The notes under the pieces: model-generated
What the model was told of the DNA's origin: nothing
Database searches by the model: none
Seen by the model: only the letters and a program-made list of their open reading frames with translations
Shown here: positions 26,541 to 35,797 of the stretch, piece by piece
How positions within the stretch are numbered: the first letter of the stretch is position 1
Layout of the letters: every line of letters starts with the position of its first letter
Origin: Marinobacter aromaticivorans
GTDB lineage: Bacteria > Pseudomonadota > Gammaproteobacteria > Pseudomonadales > Oleiphilaceae
Assembly (NCBI RefSeq): GCF_002806975.1
Contig: NZ_NIHD01000008.1
Coordinates: forward strand, 124,001-188,000
Direction of reading: 5' to 3'
DNA: 64,000 nucleotides
Made by a program: the position numbers and the translations under genes

Positions 26541-27179
26541 TTATGCTCCTACCAACCCCGAACTGGCTATAAAACCCGTAATACCTGTCAGAACAATTTC
26601 TGCAGCCATGGCCGAGAGTACCAGACCGCTGATTTTTGAGAGGATGTTGAGGCCGGTCTTACCCAGGGCTTTTTCCAGGTACCCGGACAGATGCAGCAAA
26701 ATCCCCAGAATCAGCAGGCCGGAAAGCAGGCCCAGCAGGCCTCCGGCTACTTCCGGCACATTTTTCAGCTCTGCGCCGTACACCAGGATGGCGCCGATGG
26801 TAGCGGGCCCAATCATCACCGGAACCGCCAGCGGCACCACCGCGATGTCGTCACGCTCTTCTTCCGGCAGGCCGGTGGCGTGGTTGCGGGTGCCGCTGGT
26901 GACCAGACTGATGGCGGTCAGGAACAGCAGGGTGCCGGCACCGATACGGAAGGAGTTCAGGGTAATGCCAATGGCACTGAACAGAACCGGGCCACCAAAG
27001 AACAGTATTACGCCCATAACAGATGCTGCGATACACGCCCGGCGAATAATTGAGGCTTTTTCGCCAGCGGGCAACCCACGGGTCAGTGCTATGAACATGG
27101 ATACCGCGAAAAAGGGAGCCAGCAGAAACAGAAAACGAATGGTACTGCTGATGTAGGTACTGAAAAACATCTCGAACAT
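26541..27179 (-). CDS. MarC family integral membrane protein
   Basis: 212 residues from the methionine of MFEMFFSTY; upstream in-frame sequence is not family-like. Six membrane helices. Typical blocks are FFAVSMFIALTRGLP, GILLHLSGYLEKALG-type helices, and LAVPVMIGPATIGAILVYG. MarC proteins (UPF0056) are inner-membrane proteins of unknown function, once thought linked to multidrug resistance. It is divergent from pntA. Confidence 0.88.
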   Translation of the reverse strand: MFEMFFSTYISSTIRFLFLLAPFFAVSMFIALTRGLPAGEKASIIRRACIAASVMGVILFFGGPVLFSAIGITLNSFRIGAGTLLFLTAISLVTSGTRNHATGLPEEERDDIAVVPLAVPVMIGPATIGAILVYGAELKNVPEVAGGLLGLLSGLLILGILLHLSGYLEKALGKTGLNILSKISGLVLSAMAAEIVLTGITGFIASSGLVGA

Positions 27180-27336
27180 CGAAAAATTCCGGTATGGGCA
27201 AAAACGCCAAGCATAGCGCCTTATCCGGATTTCTGCCGTACGCATCAGAACGTATGGCAGGCAAAGTCTTGAAATTGCACTAGGATGTAGGTAGCTCACG
27301 TTTATTTCATCAGTCCAGGCAGAGGACGTTTGCATC

Positions 27337-28914
27337 ATGAAGATTGGCATTCCGAAAGAGATATTCACCGACGAACGGCGGGTGGCGGCCACACCGCCAT
27401 CGGTACACAAGCTGATCAACCTCGGCTACGAAGTCACGGTTGAAACCGGCGCGGGTGAGGCTGCGCATTATCGCGATGAAGCCTATGAGGCGGTTGGTGC
27501 AACCATCGCAGTGGATACCCGCTCGTTGTGGAGCGACGCCGATTTCATTCTGAAAGTGCGCGCACCCATGCTCAATCCGGCTCTGGGCAAGCATGAAGCC
27601 GACCTGATGAAGGAAGGTGCCTTTCTTGTCAGTTATATCTGGCCGGCCCAGAACCCCGAGCTTCTGGAGAAACTTGCCGCCCGCAAAATCACCACCTTTG
27701 CCATCGACAGCCTGCCCCGGATCAGCCGGGCCCAGAAAATGGATGCCCTGAGTGCCATGGCTAACATCGCCGGGTATCGCGCGGTGGTGGAAGCCGCTAA
27801 TCACTTCGGGCGCTTTTTCACCGGCCAGGTTACGGCTGCGGGCAAGGTGCCACCGGCCAAGGTGATGGTCATCGGTGCCGGTGTAGCAGGGCTTGCAGCC
27901 GTGGGCGCGGCGAACAGCCTGGGCGCTATCGTGCGGGCGTTTGATACCCGGCTGGAGGTGAAAGAACAGATTGAAAGCATGGGCGCGGAATTCCTGCAGC
28001 TGGATTTTGGCGACGAAGAAGGCAGTGGCACCGGCGGTTACGCCAAACAAATGAGCGATGAATTCATCAAGGCGGAAATGGCGCTGTTTGCCGAGCAGGC
28101 CAAAGAGGTGGATATCATCATCACTACCGCCCTGATCCCTGGCAAGCCGGCACCCAAGCTGATTACGGCAGAGATGGTCAAATCCATGAAGCCCGGCAGC
28201 GTGATTGTGGATCTGGCATCCGAACGCGGCGGTAACTGCGAGCTCACCGAGCCGGGCAAAATCGTCGAGCACCATGAAGTCACATTGATCGGCTATACCG
28301 ATCTGCCCAGCCGTATGGCCAAGGTGGCCAGCGATCTCTACGCCACCAACCTGTTCCACCTGGTGACTGAGCTGACGCCCGAAAAAGACGGCCAGCCCCA
28401 GGTGAATATGGAAGATGATGTAATTCGTGGTCTCACGGTGGTACTGGGTCAGGATGTCACCTGGCCGCCACCACAACCACAAACACCTACCAGCCCCAAA
28501 CCCGCACCGGGCACAGAAGAGCCCTCGGCAGAGCAGAAGGCAGCTGCGCACAAGGAATCCCGGCGCCGCAGCCTGATTGGCAAGGGTGCTGTGCTGATTG
28601 TCACTCTTGCAGCACTCTACGGTGTTGGCGCCTATGCGCCAGAGAGTTTCCTGCGACACTTTACGGTGTTTGTGCTGGCCTGTTTTATCGGCTGGCAGGT
28701 TGTGTGGAACGTAACCGCTTCCCTGCACACGCCTTTGATGAGCGTAACCAATGCCATCAGCGGCATTATCGTGATTGGTGCCATGCTGCATCTGGCCCAA
28801 GCGGAGAACGCGATCGTGGGGATCATGGCGTTTGTGGCGGTGCTGATTGCCAGCATCAACGTTGGGGGTGGCTTCCGGGTTACCCATCGCATGCTCAAAA
28901 TGTTCCGCAAATAG
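27337..28914 (+). CDS. pntA: NAD(P) transhydrogenase subunit alpha
   Basis: 525 residues, like the single-chain alpha subunit of Escherichia coli (510). Domain I (NAD-binding) occupies about residues 1-370, starting [20 protein letters not shown], with [13 protein letters not shown] as the nucleotide-binding loop. A Pro/Ala/Lys/Glu linker follows, then four membrane helices. With PntB it couples proton flow to hydride transfer from NADH to NADP+ in the inner membrane. pntB follows by 12 bases with GGAGG between them. Confidence 0.96.
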   Translation: MKIGIPKEIFTDERRVAATPPSVHKLINLGYEVTVETGAGEAAHYRDEAYEAVGATIAVDTRSLWSDADFILKVRAPMLNPALGKHEADLMKEGAFLVSYIWPAQNPELLEKLAARKITTFAIDSLPRISRAQKMDALSAMANIAGYRAVVEAANHFGRFFTGQVTAAGKVPPAKVMVIGAGVAGLAAVGAANSLGAIVRAFDTRLEVKEQIESMGAEFLQLDFGDEEGSGTGGYAKQMSDEFIKAEMALFAEQAKEVDIIITTALIPGKPAPKLITAEMVKSMKPGSVIVDLASERGGNCELTEPGKIVEHHEVTLIGYTDLPSRMAKVASDLYATNLFHLVTELTPEKDGQPQVNMEDDVIRGLTVVLGQDVTWPPPQPQTPTSPKPAPGTEEPSAEQKAAAHKESRRRSLIGKGAVLIVTLAALYGVGAYAPESFLRHFTVFVLACFIGWQVVWNVTASLHTPLMSVTNAISGIIVIGAMLHLAQAENAIVGIMAFVAVLIASINVGGGFRVTHRMLKMFRK

Positions 28915-28926
28915 GAGGCGACTGCC

Positions 28927-30324
28927 ATGAGTACAGGACTCGTTAGTGTGGCCTACGTGGTCGCCAGCATATTGTTTATCCTCAGCCTCGGAGGCTTGAG
29001 CCATCAGGAATCTGCACGCCGGGGCAATCTTTACGGGGTGGCCGGCATTCTCATTGCACTGGTGGCCACCATGGCCAGTGTCAGTGACAGCGGGCTTGTG
29101 GCCATTGTGATTGCGGTGCTTGTGGGCGCCAGTATTGGCATCGTCATCGCCAACAAGGTGGAAATGACCCAGATGCCGCAGCTGGTGGCGCTACTGCACA
29201 GTTTTGTGGGCCTGGCGGCGGTGCTGGTGGGTTTTTCCGGCTACGTCGACCCACTGATCCACACCAGCGGCGCCGAGCACACCATCAAACTGGTGGAAGT
29301 GTTTGTGGGTATCTTCATAGGCGCTGTTACCTTCACCGGCTCACTCGTTGCCTGCGGCAAGCTGGACGGCCGGATCGACAGCAAAGCCCTGACCCTGCCC
29401 GGACGGCATCTGATGAACCTGGCTGCAATAGCGGTATCTGTGCTGCTGGGAGCCTGGTTCCTGAGTACCGACAGCATGGCCTGGGGAGTCATCATCCTGG
29501 TACTGATGACCGTCATTGCCTCCGTTCTGGGCATTCACCTGATCATGGCCATTGGCGGTGCCGACATGCCGGTGGTGGTGTCCATGCTCAACAGCTACTC
29601 GGGCTGGGCCGCAGCCTCCATCGGTTTCATGCTGGGCAACGATTTGCTGATCGTGACCGGTGCCCTGGTGGGCAGTAGCGGTGCCATCCTCAGTTACATC
29701 ATGTGCAAGGCCATGAACCGCTCGTTTATCAGTGTGATTCTCGGTGGCTTCGGCCAGACCAGCAGCAGTTCTGTTGCAGGAGGTGCGGACGGCCAGACAG
29801 CGGTGGAGATCAGCGCAGACGAGGTGTGCGAAGAGCTGCGTAACGCCGATTCGGTGATTATCGTTCCAGGCTACGGCATGGCGGTGGCCCAGGCCCAGAG
29901 CGGGGTCAGTGATATGACCAAGCTGCTCAGGGAGCGTGGCGTGAATGTACGCTTCGGCATTCATCCGGTTGCCGGTCGCCTGCCCGGCCACATGAACGTG
30001 CTGCTCGCAGAAGCCCATGTGCCCTACGACATAGTTCTGGAGATGGACGAAATCAACGCGGATTTCCCGTCAACCGACGTGGTGCTGGTTATCGGCGCCA
30101 ACGACACGGTGAACCCTGCCGCAGCCGAAGACCCGGGCAGCCCCATTGCCGGTATGCCGGTGCTTGAGGTGTGGAAAGCACGGCAGGTGGTGATTCTCAA
30201 ACGGGGTATGGCGACAGGCTATTCCGGGGTGGAAAACCCGCTGTTCTTCAAGGATAACGCCCGTATGCTGTTCGGCGATGCCAAGGACAGCATCGACAAG
30301 CTGGTGAGCGGTTTGCGGGGCTGA
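28927..30324 (+). CDS. pntB: NAD(P) transhydrogenase subunit beta
   Basis: 465 residues, the usual length. About eight or nine membrane helices are followed by the NADP-binding domain III with [30 protein letters not shown] and the [10 protein letters not shown] motif. It forms the proton channel and the NADPH site with PntA. It is translated directly after pntA and converges with the HPF-cold-shock gene. Confidence 0.97.
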   Translation: MSTGLVSVAYVVASILFILSLGGLSHQESARRGNLYGVAGILIALVATMASVSDSGLVAIVIAVLVGASIGIVIANKVEMTQMPQLVALLHSFVGLAAVLVGFSGYVDPLIHTSGAEHTIKLVEVFVGIFIGAVTFTGSLVACGKLDGRIDSKALTLPGRHLMNLAAIAVSVLLGAWFLSTDSMAWGVIILVLMTVIASVLGIHLIMAIGGADMPVVVSMLNSYSGWAAASIGFMLGNDLLIVTGALVGSSGAILSYIMCKAMNRSFISVILGGFGQTSSSSVAGGADGQTAVEISADEVCEELRNADSVIIVPGYGMAVAQAQSGVSDMTKLLRERGVNVRFGIHPVAGRLPGHMNVLLAEAHVPYDIVLEMDEINADFPSTDVVLVIGANDTVNPAAAEDPGSPIAGMPVLEVWKARQVVILKRGMATGYSGVENPLFFKDNARMLFGDAKDSIDKLVSGLRG

Positions 30325-30361
30325 GCTATAAACCATAGGCCTGCCCCGGTTTTCTCAGGAA

Positions 30362-30916
30362 TTATCGTGCGGCAGGCTTAACCAGACTGGCTTGCGGCCC
30401 CTCATCGCCGCGTGATTCAACAAATCGAACCGTGTCTCCTTCGCTGAGTTTGCTAAAGCCAGGATGGGAGACACTGTTTTCGTGAAAATAGATTTCGCGC
30501 TCATCCGGTGTCAATAAGAAGCCATATCCCTCGTCTTTGAATATCTTGTTGACGGTGGCATACGGCGAGTCCTCGATAGGCTTTCGCGACTCTCGGAGGC
30601 GTCCGGAATAGTCCTTCAGCTGTCGCTCCGCCGCCTCGAATGCATTACGGATCGTCACGTATATATCATTAAAATCTTCATGCTCTGTCGGCTCACTGGA
30701 TACCACTAACTCTTGGCCAGGAACGCTGATTTCAATGCTCACGCGATGGTTAAGAACGTCGTACTGCGGAGTCCGGTTGGGAACTTCCAGGGTGACACGA
30801 CAGGATACAATATTCGGAAAATACTGCTTTAATTTGTCGGCGCGCTCACGCACAACCGCTTCCACCGGATCAGAACGCTCCGCGTTCCTGAATGTGATTT
30901 CCAAAGGTACCTGCAT
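30362..30916 (-). CDS. Ribosome hibernation factor (HPF/RaiA) fused to a cold-shock domain
   Basis: 184 residues. Residues about 1-115 look like the HPF/RaiA fold (ITFRNAERSDPVEAVVRERADKL opening, amphipathic helices, AERQLKDYSGRL). Residues about 117-180 are a cold-shock OB fold (VNKIFKDEGYGFLLT, EIYFHENSV, DTVRFVESRGDEGPQA). The first should bind the 30S decoding region; the second should bind RNA. A role in protecting or silencing ribosomes under stress is inferred. Plain hpf genes lack the second domain. It is a lone gene, convergent with pntB. Confidence 0.85.
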   Translation of the reverse strand: MQVPLEITFRNAERSDPVEAVVRERADKLKQYFPNIVSCRVTLEVPNRTPQYDVLNHRVSIEISVPGQELVVSSEPTEHEDFNDIYVTIRNAFEAAERQLKDYSGRLRESRKPIEDSPYATVNKIFKDEGYGFLLTPDEREIYFHENSVSHPGFSKLSEGDTVRFVESRGDEGPQASLVKPAAR

Positions 30917-31104
30917 AATTCACCTCGTGTGAGAAATGTCGACGCAGTTAACGCACAAGCTGCGGGCGGTGCGTCGAGTCAGCCCACATTCAAAAAGAAG
31001 CAAACACCATTCGTTAAACTACTCCATGATTAAAAACGATACTAGATAGGTTCTTCGGGCAAGTCCAGCACCCCGGGGTGCCGGCAGCGCGGGACATGGC
31101 TGTC

Positions 31105-31152
31105 AAAAAGCCCGGAGCAGAGCAGGCGGTGTGGCGTCCGGATGCTCCGGGC
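31105..31152 (-). terminator. Terminator after the BamE-like lipoprotein gene
   Basis: Read on the minus strand, GCCCGGAGCA (31152-31143) pairs with TGCTCCGGGC (31119-31110), followed at once by TTTTT. A second strong hairpin (31160-31128, stem GGTGTGG/CCACACC with an inner stem) overlaps the first arm and would exclude the terminator form. Confidence 0.65.
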
Positions 31153-31170
31153 ACCACACCTGCAGAGCTT

Positions 31171-31479
31171 TTACTCGGTGGTATTGTATACGTAGGAAGA
31201 TACGGTACCGTCGGGATTGAAGCGCACAACCAGATCCGTGGTTTCCGCATCCCCAAAGGCCGACCAGCGGTACTTGCCGTAAGTCCAGGTGCGCTTGCCG
31301 TCTTCAACGCCGGTGCGCCAGGGCTCGCCAAACATCTCCTGAATATCGGCCCGGGTGGTTTCATTCACCTTGATCTGATCGATGCTGTGAGTGGGGAAAT
31401 CCTTACCCACGGTAGCGCAACCGGCAAACGCCAGCAGGCCCGCCAGCATCAATACTGAAAGACTGTTCTTCAAAGACAT
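31171..31479 (-). CDS. SmpA/OmlA (BamE-like) domain lipoprotein
   Basis: 102 residues from ATG 31479, preceded by GGAGG; an earlier ATG would add 13 residues ahead of the signal. Lipoprotein signal with lipobox AFAGC, then a BamE-like fold (KVNETTRADIQEMFGEPWRTG, WTYGKYRWS, VRFNPDGTVSSYVY). It is probably anchored in the outer membrane facing the periplasm. True BamE is linked to barrel assembly; this is a paralogue-like member with unproven role. Confidence 0.8.
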   Translation of the reverse strand: MSLKNSLSVLMLAGLLAFAGCATVGKDFPTHSIDQIKVNETTRADIQEMFGEPWRTGVEDGKRTWTYGKYRWSAFGDAETTDLVVRFNPDGTVSSYVYNTTE

Positions 31480-31581
31480 TGCCGCCCCTCCTGTGAAATT
31501 CTTCGTGTACAAAAACACCCCCCATCATACGCAAAGGCAGTGGGGGTGTGCTGTTACAGAGAGGAAATATTCTGCACGGGC

Positions 31582-32694
31582 TCAGTACAGTGTGGTGAGG
31601 GATTTACGGGCGAAGTCGTCCACCTCGCCAAGCCGTCCTTCCTTCACTTTGGTGAGCCACTGCGGATCCTGCAGCAGCGCCCGCCCTACGGCAATCAACT
31701 CAAACTCGTGGTTGTTCATGCGTTCTATCAGCTCGTCAATGCCCGATTGCTCAACCGCGTCTTTCTTGCTGGCAAAGGTGCCGCTGATGAAATCTTCCGT
31801 CAGGCCAACGCTGCCGACCGACATGGCAGGCTTGCCGGACAGCTTCTGTGTCCAGCCCGCCAGGTTGAGGCTGGAGCCTTCAAATTCCGGCTCCCAGAAA
31901 CGGCGGGTGGATGCGTGGAATATATCCACACCCGCTTCAACCAGTGGCTTCAGGAATCGCTCCAGCTCTTCCGGGCTGTGGACCAGTTTTGCCTCGTAAT
32001 CCTGCTGTTTCCACTGGGAGAAGCGCAGCATGATGGGAAACTCGGGGCCCACGCGGTAACGAACCGCCTCTACAATCTCCACCACAAAACGCAGGCGGTT
32101 CTCCAGGCTGCCGCCATATTCATCTTCACGCTGATTGGTGCCTTCCCACAGGAACTGGTCCAGCAGGTAGCCGTGGGCACCGTGAATCTCTACGCCGTCA
32201 AACCCGAGTGCTTTGGCATCCTGTGCGGCATCGGCAAAAGCGGTGACCACATCGTCAATATCGCCCTTGCTCATGGCCTTGCCATTGGGTTTGCCCGGCG
32301 CAAACAGGCCGTAGGGGCTGTAGCCGGGAACCGATGGATCCGGGTCTGTGCCTTCCTTGCGCACCGCGCCTACATGCCAGAGCTGCGGGAATATGGCGCC
32401 GCCAGCCTCGTGCACCGCATCCACCACATTCTTCCAGCCCGCCAGGGCTTCATCACCGTGAAAAGCGGGCACATTGGGATAACCATTAGCCGCAGGATGA
32501 TTGACCGTGGTGCCTTCGGTGATGATCAAGCCCACGCCTGCCTCGGCCCGACGCCGGTAATAAGCAACAACATCCTCACCGGGAACGCCTTTGGGTGAAA
32601 AGTTCCGGGTCATGGGCGCCATGGCCACACGGTTGCGAAGGGTAAGATTGTGAATCCCGAAAGGTTCAAACATGGGGCCTAGATTCATGGTCAT
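31582..32694 (-). CDS. NADH:flavin oxidoreductase, Old Yellow Enzyme family
   Basis: 370 residues from ATG 32694, nine bases after GGAG; ATG two codons later is also possible. FMN-binding TIM barrel with LTLRNRVAMAPMTR, the substrate-binding pair in EIHGAHGYLLDQFLW and SLENRLRFVVEIVEAVR. Family members reduce activated alkenes, quinones or nitro compounds using NAD(P)H. Divergence from an HxlR regulator is the classic arrangement for electrophile-inducible reductases. Confidence 0.92.
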   Translation of the reverse strand: MTMNLGPMFEPFGIHNLTLRNRVAMAPMTRNFSPKGVPGEDVVAYYRRRAEAGVGLIITEGTTVNHPAANGYPNVPAFHGDEALAGWKNVVDAVHEAGGAIFPQLWHVGAVRKEGTDPDPSVPGYSPYGLFAPGKPNGKAMSKGDIDDVVTAFADAAQDAKALGFDGVEIHGAHGYLLDQFLWEGTNQREDEYGGSLENRLRFVVEIVEAVRYRVGPEFPIMLRFSQWKQQDYEAKLVHSPEELERFLKPLVEAGVDIFHASTRRFWEPEFEGSSLNLAGWTQKLSGKPAMSVGSVGLTEDFISGTFASKKDAVEQSGIDELIERMNNHEFELIAVGRALLQDPQWLTKVKEGRLGEVDDFARKSLTTLY

Positions 32695-32773
32695 CCGATA
32701 CTGCTCCCTGAAAACAATGGCTGTTGAATAATGCAGCCAGGCAGCTGACGGCGGCCAGACTGCCTTGCAAATT

Positions 32774-32818
32774 TGGTTTCTTAACGCAACTCTATTTAAT
32801 CTGGTTTTAAGATGCAAC
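32774..32818. promoter_or_regulatory. Direct repeats between the OYE and hxlR-type genes
   Basis: Two 17-base sites, 32774-32790 and 32802-32818, match at 12 of 17 positions: each begins TGGTTT and ends GCAAC. They lie 28 bases apart, start to start, in the divergent promoter gap. Binding by the HxlR protein is an inference. Confidence 0.4.
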
Positions 32819-32840
32819 CTTATTATGTACACTTGAGCCC

Positions 32841-33311
32841 ATGGCCAGAAAACGTTTTGATGACTCCAATTGCTCCGTCGCTCGCGCCCTGAATCAGGTG
32901 GGTGACTGGTGGTCGCTGCTGATTGTACTGCACGCCATGTACGGCACCCGGCGCTTTGTGGATTTTCAGCAGGAGCTGGGCATTGCCAAAAATATTTTGT
33001 GTGACCGCCTGGCTCGCCTGGTGGAGAACGGCGTTCTGAAAAAAGTGGATGTGGGCGAGCACGGTTCCCGTTTCGAGTACCGCCTTACAGAAAAAGGCCG
33101 GGACCTGTTCCCGGTAGTGATTGCCCTGCGCCAATGGGGCGACAAATGGAATCCGGCGCCTGACGAGGTTCCACTTGATCTTCGCGACAAGGCGACCGGG
33201 CAGCCCATCCAGCCCGTTCAGGTACAAAATGCTAAAGGCGAACCCATCACGGTGCGGGATGTTTTTGTGCCCGGGGAACCCGTACCTGGCAGCAAAAAAC
33301 GCCCTGCCTGA
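32841..33311 (+). CDS. HxlR-family transcriptional regulator
   Basis: 156 residues. Winged helix with the family signature NCSVARALNQVGDWWSLLIVLHAM, FVDFQQELGIAKNILCDRLARL and YRLTEKGRDLFPVVIAL. The conserved cysteine near residue 9 is the redox- or electrophile-sensing residue in several relatives (family knowledge). A C-terminal extension of about 40 residues is not obviously a known domain. It probably regulates the divergent OYE gene. Confidence 0.92.
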   Translation: MARKRFDDSNCSVARALNQVGDWWSLLIVLHAMYGTRRFVDFQQELGIAKNILCDRLARLVENGVLKKVDVGEHGSRFEYRLTEKGRDLFPVVIALRQWGDKWNPAPDEVPLDLRDKATGQPIQPVQVQNAKGEPITVRDVFVPGEPVPGSKKRPA

Positions 33312-33392
33312 CAATTCAGAAACGTTGTTTCCGCCCCATTTCTTGAGTTGCGTCAATCCCGCGCTGTAACACCAATCTCCCGCCTGTGATTA

Positions 33393-33406
33393 TTGCGCTA
33401 TATCAA
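33393..33406. promoter_or_regulatory. Candidate FNR/ANR box upstream of ompW
   Basis: TTGCG-CTAT-ATCAA matches 8 of 10 positions of the FNR consensus TTGAT-N4-ATCAA and lies about 60-75 bases before the ompW start. ompW is FNR-controlled in several bacteria (established), which supports the reading. Confidence 0.4.
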
Positions 33407-33467
33407 TTTTCCTTTCGCCACGATCTTTAATCTGGACTCAACAAAGATTCAGGTTAAGGAGAGATGT

Positions 33468-34127
33468 ATGTCCCACACGTTTAAACTCAGTGTTTTGGCC
33501 GCTGCCGTTATGGCCGTTGCCCCCACAGCCCAGGCTTTTGAAGCCGGTGATTTCATTTTGCGTGCCGGTGCTGTGCATGTGGCGCCGGATGATTCCAGTG
33601 ATGTCATTACCGTTGGCGGAGCATCGGCTTTAGGATCGGATGCGCGCGTTGCAGTGGATGCCAATACACAGCTTGGCATTCGCGCAACCTACATGTTTAC
33701 AAGCAACCTTGGCGTAGGCGTACTGGGTGCTACCCCGTTCAGGCACAACATCAGCGGTGCAGGCGACCTTGAAGGCGCTGGCAAGCTTGCTGAGACCAAG
33801 CATTTGCCGCCAACGGTAACACTGCAGTATTTCCCCATGCACAGTGGTTCCGCTCTGCAGCCATATGTTGGGGTAGGCGTTAACTACACTACGTTCTTTG
33901 AAGAAAAAACCACAGGCGCGCTTTCTGGCCTCGATATCAAGCTGGACGACAGTGTCGGCGTTGCCGCCGAGATCGGCTTGGATTACATGCTCAGCGAGAA
34001 TTTCGGTCTGAACGCAGCTGTTTGGTGGGCAGATATCGACACCACAGCGAAAGTTGAAACCCTGGACGAATTCGACGTCGAAATCGACCCCATGGTCTAC
34101 ATGGTAGGTTTCACCTACAAGTTCTGA
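33468..34127 (+). CDS. ompW: Outer-membrane protein OmpW
   Basis: 219 residues from ATG 33468. A signal peptide (LAAAVMAVAPTAQA) is followed by an eight-stranded barrel. Family marks are FEAGDFILRAGAVHVAPDD at the mature start, QYFPM, LQPYVGVGVNYTTFF, the WWADIDTTA strand and a terminal aromatic residue (YKF). OmpW-type barrels pass small hydrophobic molecules across the outer membrane. A strong hairpin terminator follows. Confidence 0.94.
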   Translation: MSHTFKLSVLAAAVMAVAPTAQAFEAGDFILRAGAVHVAPDDSSDVITVGGASALGSDARVAVDANTQLGIRATYMFTSNLGVGVLGATPFRHNISGAGDLEGAGKLAETKHLPPTVTLQYFPMHSGSALQPYVGVGVNYTTFFEEKTTGALSGLDIKLDDSVGVAAEIGLDYMLSENFGLNAAVWWADIDTTAKVETLDEFDVEIDPMVYMVGFTYKF

Positions 34128-34140
34128 TCCCTGAAAAAGA

Positions 34141-34170
34141 CAATGCGGAGCCTGAACTCCGCATTGTTTT
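34141..34170. terminator. Bidirectional terminator between ompW and rhlE
   Basis: CAATGCGGAG (34141-34150) pairs perfectly with CTCCGCATTG (34157-34166) around a 6-base loop, followed by TTTT on the plus strand. The genes converge here. Confidence 0.85.
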
Positions 34171-34208
34171 ATTCTCCTGCCGGTTGCCTGAAAGGCTTCA
34201 AGCACTCC

Positions 34209-35522
34209 TTACGAATTCTGGCTCTGGGCTGAGCGCCCACGCTGGCCGTTGCCGCCCTGGCTGCGACCACCGCTACGCCCGCCGGGCTTGTCACCAAAGC
34301 TGCGGGGTTTGCCAGCCGGCCGCCCATGACCGCCACTGCGATTACGGGCCTTGCTCGGATCCGCCTTGGCTTTAGGCTTCATAGCCACGTTGTTCTTCGG
34401 CTCAAAACCTTCCATTTCCTTGCGTGGCAACTGCTTTTTGATCAGCTTTTCGATGCCCACCAGCATCTTGAGCTCGTCGGCACTGACCAGTGACAGCGCG
34501 TGGCCGCTTTCACCGGCACGGCCGGTACGGCCAATGCGGTGTACGTAATCTTCCGGCACGTTGGGCAACTCGAAATTCACCACCTGTGGCAGCTGTTTGA
34601 TATCCAGACCGCGGGCAGCAATGTCAGTGGCTACCAGCACGCGAACCTCACCCTGCTTGAATTCCGCCAGCGCCCGGGTACGGGCGCCCTGGGACTTGTT
34701 GCCATGGATCGCCGCAGCGGTAATGCCGTCTTTTTCCAGCTTTTGGGTCAGGCGGTTGGCGCCGTGCTTGGTGCGGGTAAACACCAATACCTGCTCCCAG
34801 CTGTTATCCCGCACCAGCTTGCTCAGCAGCGCGGTTTTCTGGTTCTGGTCTACTGTGTACACCGACTGCTTCACCTTTTCAGCCGTGGTGTTTCGAGCGG
34901 CCACTTCCACCTGCACCGGGTTATCCAGCAGGCCCTGGGCCAGGGCGCGAATCTCGCCGGAGAAGGTGGCAGAGAACAGCAGGTTCTGGCGCTTGGCCGG
35001 CAGCAGTGCCAGGATTTTTTTGATATCGCGGATAAAGCCCATGTCCAGCATGCGGTCGGCTTCGTCCAGCACCAGGATTTCCACTTCGTTAAATCGCACC
35101 GCGTTTTGCTGATACAGATCCATCAGGCGCCCTGGTGTGGCCACCAGCACGTCCACGCCTTTGCGCAGTTTCATCATCTGCGGATTGATTTTCACACCAC
35201 CGAACACCACGGCAGCTTTGGTAGGCACATATTTACTGTAAAGATTCACGCTGTCGTGAACCTGCGCCGCCAGCTCCCGTGTGGGTGCCAGAATCAGGGC
35301 CCTTGGCCCTTTGCCTGTGCGGGGCTTCTCAGCCAGGCGCTGCAGCAATGGCAGGGTAAAGCCGGCGGTTTTGCCTGTGCCTGTCTGGGCGGCAGCCATA
35401 ACATCCTTGCCGGAAAGTACCGCAGGAATAGCCTGAAGCTGAATGGGAGATGGGGTTTCATAACCCTGGTCGGTAGTTGCACGGACCAGTTGCTCGGACA
35501 AACCGAGTGAAGAAAAACTCAT
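34209..35522 (-). CDS. rhlE: DEAD-box RNA helicase RhlE
   Basis: 437 residues. All helicase motifs are visible: Q-motif ([14 protein letters not shown]), [30 protein letters not shown] and the [10 protein letters not shown] motif VI. The C-terminal tail (from about residue 375) is basic and glycine/arginine rich, typical of RhlE, and should bind RNA. It acts in ribosome assembly and RNA turnover, especially in the cold. The 275-base upstream region contains several hairpins and may be a regulatory leader. Confidence 0.95.
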   Translation of the reverse strand: MSFSSLGLSEQLVRATTDQGYETPSPIQLQAIPAVLSGKDVMAAAQTGTGKTAGFTLPLLQRLAEKPRTGKGPRALILAPTRELAAQVHDSVNLYSKYVPTKAAVVFGGVKINPQMMKLRKGVDVLVATPGRLMDLYQQNAVRFNEVEILVLDEADRMLDMGFIRDIKKILALLPAKRQNLLFSATFSGEIRALAQGLLDNPVQVEVAARNTTAEKVKQSVYTVDQNQKTALLSKLVRDNSWEQVLVFTRTKHGANRLTQKLEKDGITAAAIHGNKSQGARTRALAEFKQGEVRVLVATDIAARGLDIKQLPQVVNFELPNVPEDYVHRIGRTGRAGESGHALSLVSADELKMLVGIEKLIKKQLPRKEMEGFEPKNNVAMKPKAKADPSKARNRSGGHGRPAGKPRSFGDKPGGRSGGRSQGGNGQRGRSAQSQNS

Positions 35523-35585
35523 ATAGGATTAACTCTTGATTGTTCTGCCTCCACGAACACCGTTCTCGGTGAATGCGGGCAGATG

Positions 35586-35647
35586 CCATGAGGATTCATG
35601 GAATAAAAAACGACTACGGTCACGCGCCGGTAACGGGGTGACGTCCT
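35586..35647 (-). promoter_or_regulatory. Structured leader before rhlE (terminator or attenuator)
   Basis: In the direction of rhlE, a bulged stem (ACGTCAC with GTGACCGT, about 35643-35615) is followed by GTCGTTTTTTATT. Then comes a perfect CCATGA-ATCC-TCATGG hairpin (35601-35586). The remaining 275-base gap back to the permease stop shows no gene. This could simply terminate the permease transcript, or attenuate rhlE. Confidence 0.35.
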
Positions 35648-35797
35648 CTGACAGGTCGTATGGATGGTTTGCAACGCGGCTTGTGAGCCGGAAACTGCAG
35701 AATCCCTAGAGGCAGGATGCGTGCACAGTACCAGAGGCCTGCGAAATTAGCTACAAGGAATTCCCGGGCGACCGGCGTGAGCAAGCCGTCATGGGCG

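Noticed and set aside
27310..29004. Long open frame on the minus strand opposite pntA
   Set aside because: Composition is rich in His, Gln and Gly with no domain pattern. It is the mirror of a high-GC, clearly coding gene.
34500..35510. Open frame of 336 codons opposite rhlE
   Set aside because: All helicase motifs lie on the minus strand; the plus-strand frame is a shadow.
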